Origin: Latrodectus hesperus
Taxonomy: Eukaryota > Arthropoda > Arachnida > Araneae > Theridiidae
Length of the DNA: 64,000 nucleotides
Assembly: GCA_037975125.1 (NCBI GenBank)
Contig: CM075857.1
Span: 89,905,199-89,969,198 of the forward strand
Direction: 5' to 3'
Position 1 is the first letter of the stretch; each line of letters opens with the position of its first letter. The position numbers and the translations under genes are program-made. The notes beneath the pieces are model-generated. The model saw nothing but the letters and a program-made list of their open reading frames with translations, did not search any database and was not told the DNA's origin. Positions 1-11,358 of the stretch are shown here, in pieces.

Positions 1-1860
1 ACAGAACCCGTTTATGCCATTTGTGAACAAGATCATTTTATTCGATGGGTAGGTGATACTAAAATACATGTCGAAAATTCGAACATTCCATTTAACAACT
101 GTTGTGCATTTCAATTAATTCACAAATGTTGATATATTTGATTTTATTAGAAGAGAAGAGAATTCAGCTATCGTCAAATTCAAATTCGATACTGAAATGA
201 TTTATAAACCAACAAAAACCTTATTTTTTTAAAAAAAAACTATTTAAGATTAGGAATTGAATTATTTAACAATAGATTTTTGTCGGCGCTTGTAAATATA
301 CAGAGATAAATCAAAAGGTAAAATTGAGATTAAAGTGAACTACCGATTAAATACTAAGCATACAAAATTTAATATATTGATGAATTTATGGTTTCATAGT
401 AACATTGTAGCAAGACAATGTGGAAAATCATGTCCAATCCTTGCAATTATTTAACAACCAGCGCTATATGGTGCTTTTCTACTTTTTGCTTCTACTGGAA
501 TGCACATATTTAAGAGTTTTCCTGATTTTCTTTAAAACACTTTAATACAGTAATTCTCTATGAAAAATCCACCCAGAAAACAATAAAAAGTTGTTGAAAC
601 ATCTGAAAACACATTTTGCCTGTTATTACTCATTATTAAATTTAAGAGTTAAGAATAAGATATAAATTGGATATTTTGTTACTTATAACTGCAGTTAATT
701 ATCAATACTAAATTTAAAAAGTAGGAATAAGCTATAACATTGAATATTTTGTAATTCAATTATTAATAAATAAGTCTTTATGCACGAGGCACATTAAGTA
801 CCTAAATCCTTTCATCTGATAACAATAGATAAATCTAAGCACAATTCAGAGATATATCTTAGAAATTATGATATATATATATACACTCCAGTGAAATATT
901 TCTGTTTGATAACTATCTTCAAATATTTTAATTACTTAAATTTTGAAAAGTGATTTTGGGAATATCAGGAAGCGTAAATTAATCCATTTTTCAATTGTCA
1001 TAAATTCCAACATATATTGTTTCAATTTTCATTCTTATTGAATGAATTTTCATTCTTACTGAAACAATATATGTTGGACTTTGAATTTGTGTTTCAGAAT
1101 ATTAGAAATATAAATAGAAGTTGATTTCTATATAAAACAGTAGTAACTATATAAAAGAATTTAAATAGATTTAATTAATCGTCTTTTTATAATTAATTCA
1201 ATTTTGTATTTCGTCTTTTAAAAAAAAAGATTTGTAAACAAAGAAACATCGCTCTTTCCGAGACTTAAAATATCTAAAAATTTCTTATCTTTAGTATTTT
1301 TTTAAAAAAAATACGCTTTATGTGAGAAATTTAATTACATATATTACTTTAATTGGAACTTAGTTGCATTACATATAAAATGCAAATTAAATGTAACATC
1401 ATACCAATATTCATTTTAATAGTTTTGGAAAACACATAATTTGATAACATCAGCTAGTTTGCGTAGAATAATCAAATTAACGAAGTTAATTTCATTAATA
1501 AAAGTAATCATCATTGTTGAAATGAAGTGTTTATTATTTTTTATGTGCCCATAACAAATTAATTAAAATTTAAAAGTTACAAAAACATCTGTTTGATGAA
1601 TCAATTTACAGACCTTACTTTTTATTTTGCTGACTAAAATTGTCTGTTAAGCTGATTTCCAACAACATTTAATACAAATACACTAACGACAATTCAGAAA
1701 GAATTACATTTAATTAATACAAATATTTAATTAAATATCAATACCAAATACTAATTATATTATGTTGGATTTATAATATTTTTAACTAATCAATGGTTTT
1801 ATTTTATCACCAAAGATGGAACATGAATAATTAAAATAACAATTTCATCAGCTAGTAAAG
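1..1860. other. AT-rich background, no gene seen
   Basis: AT-rich DNA with many stops in all frames, short homopolymer runs and no recognisable repeat apart from the hairpin listed at 1006-1078. I see no splice-flanked open frame and no RNA gene. Confidence 0.8.
1006..1078. repeat. 19-bp inverted repeat with a tandemly repeated loop
   Basis: The arm at 1006-1024 (TCCAACATATATTGTTTCA) is the exact reverse complement of 1060-1078. The 35-nt spacer is mostly a 21-bp direct tandem repeat (1024-1044 and 1045-1065, unit beginning AATTTTCATTCTTA), and its second copy runs into the right arm. The arms are too short for a typical DNA-transposon remnant and no target duplication was seen. Hairpin potential is certain; function is unknown. 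Confidence 0.85.
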
Positions 1861-2340
1861 CAAAGGCTTACCATTCTTCAAATAATCACCGGAAAACCTC
1901 CCATAGCCTTCAAAAATGAGACTTCAGTTCATTTCATTCTAAATTTTTGTTATCATAAACGAAAACTGAATTATCCTGCAAACCATTGGAATGGAAAATA
2001 ATTATTTTATACAAGACTTTTCCACCATTCCAGGGTTATTTGTGGGAACGTGTGCAGTAGATAATTACTCGACAAAATCGCTCCTCTGGGTGTACCCTTC
2101 CACGAGGCTGCTCAACTCCAGTAATCAATTGCATACAGTGTTTAATATTTACCGTTTCTTGGATGAAATAAGCACTGGTCTATTTCCGACGAGAAGAATC
2201 AGACACTTCTCCCCTGGGAATATTTGAACGCCGCTCACATAATTAATTTCGTACATCGCCAATAATGTATGCATAGAAGAGTTGAATGTTGGTGCATGTG
2301 CCCTGACTTCTGATATTCTGGGAAATGTTAATTATATAAT
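1861..2340. other. GC-richer island 1 with open frames on both strands
   Basis: Base composition rises clearly against the flanks. The plus strand holds a 78-codon ATG frame (1991-2227) and the minus strand a 54-codon open frame described as a candidate exon at 2153-2317. A further minus-strand donor-like site (G|GTAAGC) lies at 1871-1866. No motif of a known family is visible in any translation. It could be a conserved regulatory element or an exon cluster. Confidence 0.4.
2153..2317 (-). CDS. Candidate internal exon, unknown product
   Basis: On the minus strand a good acceptor (ACATTTCCCAG) precedes a 165-nt segment with one frame open throughout (1 nt + 54 codons + 2 nt). It is followed by a weaker donor CG|GTAAAT. 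The peptide begins ISEVRAHAPTFNSS and later contains VQIFPGEK; I recognise no domain. A phase-0 reading would instead stop after 24 codons. The plus strand also has an ORF here, so openness is not strand-specific. Coding is only possible, not shown. Confidence 0.18.
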
Positions 2341-2690
2341 TATTATTTATTAATTTCATGAATTCAAAAATTTTCTTAATTTTTACTATTCCTAAACCAA
2401 ATTATTCTTAGTTACTTGTTTCAAGCGTAATATTTTAATTATGATTAAAATTTCCGCACTATATTTATAATATAATTTTTAGATATTATTTATTCAATAT
2501 ATTTGGTTTTAAATTAAAAAATTTTCTAGATAAAAGGTCTAGAAAATTCCAGGAAATAATATTAAGTAAAACATGTTATGCATTTTATTTATTGAACATC
2601 TGCAAAATTAAGATTAGCTTTTATTATACTTCAATACTGCTACATTTTTACATTTTTATTTATAACATCAAATTATTAAAATTATATATG

Positions 2691-2836
<146 letters not shown>

Positions 2837-3048
2837 GTCTCTTTTTCTTAAATAATAAGGAATTATATATTTTAATTATTTAATATATTTCATGTGAAAA
2901 ATTTTCTAGATAAAAGATCTAGAGAATCCCAGAAAATAATATTACGTAAAACATGTTATGCATTTTAATTTATTGAACTTCTACAAAATTAAGATTAGCT
3001 TTTATTACTTCAATACTGCTACATTTTCATTTAGAACATCAAATTATT

Positions 3049-3053
<5 letters not shown>

Positions 3054-3105
<52 letters not shown>

Positions 3106-3122
3106 TACATACATGTGTGTGT
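3054..3122 (+). repeat. (AT)n microsatellite of duplication copy 2
   Basis: About 24 AT units (3054-3102) are followed by the same GCATACATACATGTGTGTG as in copy 1. It is the counterpart of 2691-2836 without the CA and TACA parts. Confidence 0.97.
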
Positions 3123-3186
3123 AGTCTCTTTTTCTTAAATAATAAAGAATTATATATTTTAATTATTGAATATATTTCATGTGAAA

Positions 3187-4439
3187 TCTATATAATCTGT
3201 AATTAATTTGATATTTTAAATGGGATTTTGAATAATAATATTATGTTGCTTATTTAAATTTTAGCTTTGTTTTATTATTCTTTTGGGGTTTTGAATTTCA
3301 ATTCATTATCTTATACCAAAGTATGTAGTTCATTATTAAAAAATATATATTATAATATTTTTAATCTTATACGTTAATTTTAAAACTTAAATTAAGTTTT
3401 GATATCTCATTAGTAAGATATTATTCATTAGATTTTATTGCAATTTTTCATATCCAATATTTCCAAGCTTCTTTGATGATATTCAAATTATTAATTCAGG
3501 GGAAATTTTTATATTCAAGTTAGGATTTGATTCAATCTTATTAGGTACTGTTTGCTTTTGCAATTGGCTAGATACTTTTTTGGTAAATGCGAATAATTTC
3601 TTAGTGGGAAAAATGATGAATATAATTACCTATTAATCCAAACGAAGAAACTGATGAATATGTTTCTTATTTATAATTAAGAAATGAACTTCAAAACTAT
3701 TCTCTTTAATAAGTAATTTCCAAATTTATTTATGCCCCTATACTCAAAACGTTGTTCATAGAACACTTCTTTATATAATCAAAACTTTAAGAAATTTGAT
3801 TTTATAAGAACTCCGACGTTGAGAGTTTTGACATTACATTCGTTTTGGCTATATTTAAACAAAAACAAAAATATTTCACTATTTAAAAAAGCATTTAACG
3901 TGAAAACTAAAATTTAGCATCGTATTATTAACTCTTGTTAAATTGTTAATTTTTTCCAGTACATTTGTGCTTTTCTTAATGTAATTTATTCCACGACAAG
4001 ACCGCGTGCAGTAGTATGTGAATTTTTATATAAATCTTTAAATTTACAAATTTATATTTTTACAATTTTTTGTTTTCTTATAAAAAAAGCATCGTATTTA
4101 TTCATGCTTATAAAATCATCGTATACCTGTTTTTCCCTAGGAAAAATGTGCACTTGTATCTTAGAAAGTAAACTTTTATATTAACAAGTGTGCTTGAAAC
4201 AACTATCTTTTAAATTCATCTAAAAATTACTTTTTACTAATTATATTTACTGTATAGGATTATTTAACTCTCTTTCGGATATTTATTTTAATACGTTGTT
4301 ATTTGATGAGTAATAATGTTTTTAAGTTTATTACCTATTGAAAGATTCTTATAAAACATGATTAATAAATAAAGAGCAATAAAATAGAAAATCGGCGATC
4401 CTTTAAACATTATTGTTTCCTGGGATATCATTAAGAGCT
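3187..4439. other. AT-rich background, no gene seen
   Basis: AT-rich sequence with only short open frames. The 60-codon minus frame at 4288-4470 is hydrophobic and A/T-biased, as expected from chance in such DNA. Confidence 0.75.
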
Positions 4440-4790
4440 TAGATCTTAAGTACGGTTCCAGTTGGCACATGGCACGTTATCTCCAGAACAAATGATTCTT
4501 CCAGATTAAACAAAAATACTTACCTTAAAGTATAGTTTGACGTCCTCACCTTTTATTTCCTTGCCACGTTACTTCGCGAGGGTGGCTGCTGAGTTAAAGG
4601 GTGGAGTACCCTCCACTGATGTCTTATCTAGTTTGGAAAGGGCTGAGATAACACATCCCAGAACCGATTCCAAAACGAGTTGATAAATGTGATGTGAGTA
4701 CGCGATACATTTAATCGCTTCGTCATTGCACATCTTGTACATGTCAATGACCTTGAAAGTTTAGGGATTGATATTGGTTACCATTTTTAT
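4440..4790. other. GC-richer island 2 with splice-like sites
   Basis: The minus strand has two good donor-like sites, AAG|GTAAGT (intron side 4523-4518) and AAAG|GTGAGG (intron side 4549-4544). It also has a minus frame of about 60 codons ending in TAA near 4582, preceded by CTTTCAAG. The plus strand has an equally convincing open frame over the same bases. Both strands look protein-like, so translation alone cannot decide. No family recognised. Confidence 0.35.
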
Positions 4791-5823
4791 GAGATTAAAC
4801 TTTATCTCAAGAAAAAACATGGACGTTTTGTTTATTAAAAGTGTTGCATTGAAATAAACTATTAAAAAAATACTGTTACCAATCTGCTTAACGTTTGAAT
4901 CTTCTACAGCAAGTTTGTTGAAGTGCATCTGCTTCATCTTTATTTATTCAAAATTCAGCGAATATTTGAAAATAGTGGAATTTAACTGAAAACTGGGAAA
5001 TATATTTTTTAATTGGATTCACAGTTAGTAACACGATTCAACGAGAGAATGTTCTGATATAAATCATTGAATTGGATCACCTGAAACTTTGAAAACGTTA
5101 GTTAGATTATGTGTCTCACCGCGTGATTTTGTCGATTTCATTTCTTAAATTCTAGCAACTGATCTATCTATCTATGATCGGAAATGTATTCTTATTCCTT
5201 ATTCGGGTATACAGCCTAAAATAATTTTCTAATGAATAGTAGAAGTCTTTGGATTTCAAATTCAATTTGAAAACAGAAGATTCGTATGACATTGGAAAGC
5301 AAAACTTTTATCAAAAATAGATCTTTTAGTTTCCTTATTATTGAGTTTGTCGATATTGTCACGTTGACCGCTTGTAACAATTGACGAGGACAAAAATAGT
5401 GCTATAAGATTTCCAAAATACATACGAATTGTATAACGTAATTATCTCAAATGCCCAAAACCGCAATAACAACCCTTTGAGCTTTTTCGAAAAATGAGTT
5501 TTAAAACAATTAACTCTGTAATTGATTCAGTCTACGTTTTGCTCTAGAAGAAAAAAATAATAATGGCTCTAAGTTTGGAATTATTTTCATCATTGAACTG
5601 AATATTATAATGATTTTTAATACTTGAGTGAATAGCCGAAAACTTGATTTTCTTGATTTTTCAAATGTGACAAATATCACATTGTTCTGGTGTTTTAAAG
5701 CAAGTCCTTCATTTAAAGACTAACCAGAAATATATAAACTATGTGATAAAAATTAAATATTTATCTTAGCTTAGTATGTATTAGTAATTAAAATAGTAGT
5801 AGAAACTATATTTTTATAAAGAA
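4791..5823. other. AT-rich background, no gene seen
   Basis: Moderately AT-rich DNA without recognisable repeats. A minus donor-like motif (GCG|GTGAGA) near 5118 has no matching acceptor with an open frame. Confidence 0.7.
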
Positions 5824-6140
5824 ACTTGCTTAAAATAAGCTTGCGAAAAATTTACTATTGAATAATAAGTAACTAGTTAATCTGCTTAACACTAATGCAT
5901 ATTATAATTATAAAAGTTCACACTATCAAAATCTGTTTTAATGTAAATACATCAAAATTGTTTAAGTTCATTTTATCAAACTGTTTTCCTACCATAATGT
6001 TATCTATCTAACAACAAAAAAGTGAAATTGTAAATTTGCATAACGTTAATCTGTTTAGCAGTAATGTATTAAAATTGCAAAAATTTATAATATCAACCTG
6101 CTTTACAAGTATACATAAGGATTATTAAAATTCATCGTCT
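5824..6140 (+). repeat. Degenerate tandem array, about 50-bp period
   Basis: Related units start with CTGCTTAAC/CTGTTTTAA/CTGTTTTCC/CTGTTTAGC/CTGCTTTAC at about 5882, 5933, 5981, 6051 and 6098. Most continue with an A/T-rich segment ending in TATCAA. Spacing is 47-51 bp, with one 70-bp step. The units are too diverged for an exact boundary. This is probably an old minisatellite. Confidence 0.5.
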
Positions 6141-6839
6141 CTTTCTTCAACGTGGTAATATTTTAAAGTTGTTAGACTTCCTAGCGTTATTTTTAATCGT
6201 TTTCAATATTTTAAAATCTAGAACAATTTTTCTAATTTTTACTGATATTTTCAGGTCGAAAAGAATAGCATTTTTTTTTTCAAAATTGCGATGATTTTCA
6301 GGGAGTTAACAATGATAAAATGAAAATAGCTCGGATGAAAATACATTCCACGTGAAATTTGAGTCAAAAGTAATTCTAGCACTTATATATCTCACGTGAA
6401 ATATTAGCGATTGTTTCTCTTATTCAGCAAGTTCTTGAGCTGATTATCTAAGAAAAATCCATTGATATCCAAATTGTTGGACACAATGGATTTTCTAAAA
6501 TTTTATTCTGGATTGTATTGTCATATTTTGCTTACAAGTGAATCTATATACACAGGAAAAAATACCATCCAAAATCATTATTATTTCATATAAATATGCT
6601 ATTACTTTGCTACGAAATAGTATAATGTATAAGCATGTTTTACATTCTGTTGTTATATGTATATATAAATTTTGAACAATTTTTATATTTTAGAATATAT
6701 GTTTACATACTACCGCATGTACAGAAATATCTTCCTCTGAAACTCTTTTTTAAATATAAATTCTTACAAAATATTGATTTTCAATCTCTAGATTAGAAGG
6801 AAATGTTAATAAGGCATCAATGAATCTCACCATCAAAAA
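6141..6839. other. AT-rich background, no gene seen
   Basis: No open frame of note and no repeat family recognised. Confidence 0.75.
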
Positions 6840-7400
6840 GCCTCTCCCTAGTGAACTCCATGCTTAATCCAATCAATAGATGGCTATATCTAAAGACATG
6901 CCTACTCGATGGGCCATCTTTATTTAAATTTCATAAAAGATGTCGAACTCTCGTAAAAGTTTGGAAAACTCACTTGAAATTGCGAATTCATTGCACGTTG
7001 TCAATTTTTACGGCAAACAGTTTTACTGTTCTTTAGTTAAGTTTGTGTTTTTAAGTAAAAGGGACTTTTTCCTCGCTGAATTTAATCTTGGCAACCAGGC
7101 GTAGACTCATTTACTCCGATTGCAGTAAAATGTTCCAATATGTGGCTATTCGAGTAGATAAGCACAAATTGCTTCCTCGGTTTTTTTCCCCGTGGTAAAA
7201 AATGGTAGGGCTTGTTCAACAATATTCCTTTCCTATAAAGAATTGGACTCTTTCCCACTTGAAATTGGATGGAAATAAGGTTCGAACTCTCCGCTCACGG
7301 TCGTATTTCATTTATTTTCCCGTCTAAACTAGCTGCTCTTTCGCCTTGTTATACGATGCTATGACTTATTTATAAGTTCTTTCACGTCCGTGAACTCTCA
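6840..7400. other. GC-richer island 3
   Basis: Interspersed G+C-richer sequence with pyrimidine tracts. It includes CAATCAATAGATGG near 6870 and CCCCGTGG near 7190. A 61-codon plus frame at 6851-7036 has no recognisable domain. A regulatory role is more likely than coding but is not shown. Confidence 0.3.
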
Positions 7401-7742
7401 TTTTTTCCCATATCATATTCTATTGAGTGGTTTTCTACTCATTGAATCACTTGCCTAACAACATCTCGAAAAAATATCTCTATTTCAAAATCAGCTATTC
7501 TTAGTGATGTATGTGGAGTTTTGTTTCCCAATTTTTAATTAAGTGTTTTCTTGAGATATTCAGGTTTGTTCTTATCAAAGATTTATTAACGCAATTAATC
7601 ATATATTTCTTTTGTTAATTAACTTTTTGCTTCAAATGTGGGGATTTAAATAAAATATTACTAAGCCAATCAAAATAAGTCAAGTAAAAATATTATAGTT
7701 ATTTGATCTCTCTATATATGATAATTTAATATTTTTAGTTCT

Positions 7743-8043
7743 GCCGTCCGATGGCTGAGTGGTTAGCTTTCTTGACTCTTGAGCTGTGGGTCCCAGGTTC
7801 GAATCCCGTTTCGGACATGGATGTTACTTTCTTTCTGTGTTTCTCTGTTCTTTCGTTTGTGATGAGATGTATGAATGTGGCCCACTCTATAAACGGGTTT
7901 GTGGTGGTATGGCGCGGGCAACGCTACTCGCCTCCGTGACTTGGCTCACAGGTACCCGCTGGGTAACGACGAATGAGTAGCAGTCTCTGGCCTTGTGGTA
8001 TAGAGTTCGTCACCCAAGTGCAAGCAGTTGGAAAATAAAATAT
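7743..8043 (+). mobile_element. SINE family A, full length
   Basis: A tRNA-derived head carries a pol III A box TGGCTGAGTGG (7752-7762) and B box GGTTCGAATCC (7796-7806). GTCCGA (7746-7751) pairs with TCGGAC (7811-7816) as an acceptor-stem remnant. The body contains GGCCCACTCTATAAACGGG and GTGGTATGGCGCGGGCAACG. The 3' part has CCCGCTGGGTAACGACGAAT and CGTCACCCAAGTG before an A-rich tail. The same body recurs at 29.1, 29.7 and 62.65 kb. A 9-bp candidate target duplication (ATATTTTTA at 7729-7737 and 8044-8052) is AT-rich and weak. The 62- and 64-codon frames inside it are not genes. Confidence 0.92.
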
Positions 8044-8052
8044 ATATTTTTA

Positions 8053-8628
8053 AATCTTAAGGAATCCATTTTATACATTGCAATCTTCTGGATTTTTTAA
8101 AGTAATTACTGCATTTAAAACCAAATTATGAATCTAAATTTAATATGTGGAATACTACTTCATAAATTATCATAAATGCTTATGGTTTCTTTACAAAGAA
8201 GAATACTCTCTGTAAATTAAATGCATTTGAGTATACATAAGTATAAAAATGCAATTTTCATTAATTCAATAAAAAATTGAATCGTTTAATTTTATATTGC
8301 TGAAAGTTTCTCTTTCAATATTAGTTGTATAAAGATTGGGATTATCTGGTGAGCTAGGTGCCAAACTCGTGGATGGATGATTGTAGATTAGAAACTTAGT
8401 CATGGTGACATTATTATATTCACAAATGGCAGCTAATTTTTTAATGTAAATGTGGCGGTTATGTAAAATAGGTCAAAGTTGCAATGTCATTCAACTGAAA
8501 TGATACTTCTGGAATTAGGTAGCAAAGTTTGGAGTCCTCTAGCTGGCCCCAGCTTTTAAATTACCAGAACTAAAAATACTGGTAATAAAAAAAATTGTGA
8601 TACACATATATATATTCAAATGAATGTT
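8053..8628. other. AT-rich background with an unassigned G+C-richer patch
   Basis: At 8340-8560 the sequence is richer in G+C (CTGGTGAGCTAGGTGCC, TCCTCTAGCTGGCCCC) than its surroundings. It may be a decayed repeat but matches none of the SINEs here. Confidence 0.4.
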
Positions 8629-8643
8629 TCATGTTTTATATTA

Positions 8644-9015
8644 GGGTTGTAATAGCCTAATGGTTAAAGCATCTATGTTCTTTCCGGAAGGACTGGGTTC
8701 GATTCCTAATGCCGCCAAATATCCACTAAGTACATGCGATATACGTGCTCGTTAAATCTGTAGAATCGAAAGTCCTCTGGTCGCTCAGTGAGTATCATGG
8801 GTGTAATGGTCTGGAGAAAATTTCTTCCCCACCCCCAGATCAATGGCAAAATTGAGGATGTGGATCATCTGGTGGTGCCATCTATCGGAGGCGTTTACTT
8901 CGTACTTTCACCTTTCTGGTCCTCTGCTTAAACGAAAGAAGCACTCTACAGTGTTAAATTCGCATAGTTAATGGTATAGCGAGCATGGCTTGTCCAAGTG
9001 TCAAAAGTGAGAACA
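8644..9015 (+). mobile_element. SINE family C, full length, with 15-bp TSD
   Basis: Exact 15-bp target duplications (TCATGTTTTATATTA at 8629-8643 and 9016-9030) fix both ends. The head has an A box TAGCCTAATGG (8653-8663) and a perfect B box GGTTCGATTCC (8696-8706). The central core CGTTAAATCTGTAGAATCG (from 8750) continues into AAAGTCCTCTGG. The 3' domain includes ATCTGGTGGTGCCATCTATC and ends with TAGCGAGCATGGCTTGTCC. The minus-strand copy at 44.4 kb has the same order. The minus frame of 65 codons at 8946-9143 is not a gene. Confidence 0.95.
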
Positions 9016-9030
9016 TCATGTTTTATATTA

Positions 9031-10699
9031 ATGACATTTGTATAAGCTTTTACAGCAAAATATTGTGCATTTAATTCTTCTAGAATTTTATAATAAAAGT
9101 GTATATTTTTTTCAGTTACTGTAGCAGTGTTTCCCAATTTCACAGAGAGGAAAAAAAAAACTTTCCAATCTAAAATTTAATTACATTTATTTCAACGTGA
9201 AGATAAGCTTAAAAGAATTTGTAACGCACAGCGATTTACTTACAAAAGTAAATGCATTTAAAAACGCAGTGATTGTAAAATCTTATTATAAATGTGTAGG
9301 GAAGAGGTATTAAAAACAATCCATTCTTTCAAAATATAAACTGATTTGAGAAATTGTGGAGCGGTTTCATATTTACCCTCAAGCGTCAAAGAAATAATGT
9401 GACAAAAAATAAAATCATACTAGTTGAATTTTTACCGATAATACTTAATGTTTTATTAATAAGAATTATTTTTTTAAGAAATAAATTGATGTACTTTAAT
9501 ATTTTTTTTATTTTAGACACTCTCAGCATAATTTTTGCTGAGAAACATTTTTTAAGTGTCATGTTTTTTCAAAAGTATTATCTTTTACAATTCAGATAAC
9601 ATTATGCCCTTTTTTTTTAAATGATTTTCAGAAAATTTATTTATAGATGTTCGATAAGTTAAAGAAATTAGGATGATTTCTAAATTGGAAATTTAATTTA
9701 CAGAAATGCGTTGCGTTATTATGTATTATGCTTAAAAAATAATTCAGCATTTAGTTGCATTTAAGGACTCAATTATTTTATTTTGCATATTATAGCACAC
9801 GAATATATAATTTGATGTATTTCAAACTTATATGTCAAATATATACCAAGCCTTTTTATATTAATTTGATATATATCAAATATGTGTGAAGAAGTGGATG
9901 TTTAAATGTAAACTATTAAAGTAGATATCATGTTGAAAAAATCTATTTTAATGGATATTATTTTGGAAAAAAATTCTATTTTAATGGTATAATTAATAAC
10001 TATCTTAGAAATTTATTTTAAAATAATAATTTGCCTTTCTTACTATGTTTCATTGTTAAATAATAAATAATAAAAATGGAAAAAAATCTAATTTAATTTA
10101 TATATATATTTTTGACAACAATTAAGAGTACTTTGGGTTTCAAAACTAATTACAATCCAGACTTGTAAATTATTAAATTTTGGTTTGTGATAGCATTTAA
10201 AAAATTTTTTTTCTAAAAAGTGGTGAAAGCAGATGACATTATGTTAAAGTTATTTTACAATTTAAAGTAAAAGGAATTTTTGTTGCATTCTATATAAATA
10301 AAAAAACCGACGAAAATTATTTTTAATATGTTGGCTGTATTTGTATCAATAACTAATAATAATATCTTGGCATAATAAATTAATGAATTAAAAATATATT
10401 ATTAAATGCTATCTTGTAACGTAGTAAAAGTTTATGAAATATTTCTCACTGTTGTGTAACCCTATATATTATTTGAATATTTTTCTTAGTATATTCTTAG
10501 AAAATATGTAAACCTATTGTAATTTATGATGCCAGTACCGAAATAATTAATTCATAGCAGAAAAATTTAACGGAAGTGATAAATCTTGAACAAATTTTCC
10601 TTGAAGCAAAACCACAAACAAAAAATAATGATTGCTAAATTAGATCTAAATCCTATAAGATCGCATGCACAAGAACGATTTATTTCGCATTTGGATTTG
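9031..10699. other. AT-rich background with minor repeats
   Basis: No gene seen. Minor structures are an 18-bp perfect palindrome ATTTGATATATATCAAAT (9864-9881), with a diverged relative about 54 bp upstream, and the tandem pair listed at 9924-9986. The 81-codon plus frame at 9354-9599 is hydrophobic and A/T-driven. Confidence 0.7.
9924..9986 (+). repeat. Tandem duplication, unit 30-33 bp
   Basis: Two adjacent copies (9924-9953 and 9954-9986) share GATAT.AT.TTG.AAAAA and end with TCTATTTTAATG. Confidence 0.85.
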
Positions 10700-11040
10700 C
10701 TTGGCCTAGAAATAGGTCGCCATTGAAAGTTTCCAAAACTCTGACGAACACTTATTGGAGGTCACACCCCATTCTTCTTCCCCATCTCTTAATCCCAAAT
10801 TGGCGTGTCTGATCTCGTTTTCAGGGGGGCGACTGCATATCCGATTCCATCTGGGGGAGGTAACTTCTTAATTAATGGGGCAATCTCCACCGGAAGTTCA
10901 AAGTCAGAATGCATCCACCATCTTGGCTTTCATAAATGGCGAGATTCTTGGCGACTGCTGCGATATTGTAGAGTCACGCGATGAAGAACTAATTCCTGGA
11001 TCCAATGATCTTACAATTATCCACCAAAAATGATTTCACA
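10700..11040. promoter_or_regulatory. GC-richer island 4, possible enhancer-like element
   Basis: A compact 300-bp island containing an ETS-type CCGGAAGT (about 10889) and two YY1/Pho-like sites in opposite orientations: CCATCTTGG (10918-10926) and AAATGGCG (10934-10941). It also has a GGGGGCGACTGC stretch. No open frame of length. The motif matches are seen; regulatory function is inferred. Confidence 0.35.
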
Positions 11041-11219
11041 CAAATGACAATTGTGAGTTCTCTAATTTTTTTGTGAATTTTAGATTTCTTCTGTCAGTTG
11101 AGACGGATATTAAAACTTGCAGTCAAAACTTAACATGACAAATTTCTTTTACTTATATTATGGTAGAAATATTCTTATAGGCTATTTTTGGAGATTTTGG
11201 TCTTTTTTATTCTGCTATT

Positions 11220-11263
11220 AGAGAGAGAGAGAGTAGTGAGAGTAATACATTTTTAAAAATAAA

Positions 11264-11357
<94 letters not shown>
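11220..11357 (+). repeat. (GA)n tract and long (AT)n microsatellite
   Basis: A short GA run (11220-11233) is followed, after 33 bp, by about 45 AT units (11267-11357). The 67-codon minus frame over it is repeat-derived. Confidence 0.97.

Positions 11358-11358
<1 letters not shown>

Noticed and set aside
4550..4775. Protein-like minus frame of about 60 codons ending in TAA
   Set aside because: The plus strand over the same bases reads equally protein-like and no acceptor is convincing. Kept only as an island.
7743..7820. Possible functional tRNA gene
   Set aside because: The A and B boxes are good, but the cloverleaf does not close well. The sequence continues into a body shared with three other copies, so it is a SINE head.
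7751..7980. Two overlapping plus frames (62 and 64 codons)
   Set aside because: Both lie inside the family A SINE.
8644..8720. Possible functional tRNA gene at the head of the family C element
   Set aside because: Perfect B box but no matching acceptor stem; the 15-bp TSD shows that the unit is a 372-bp retroposon.
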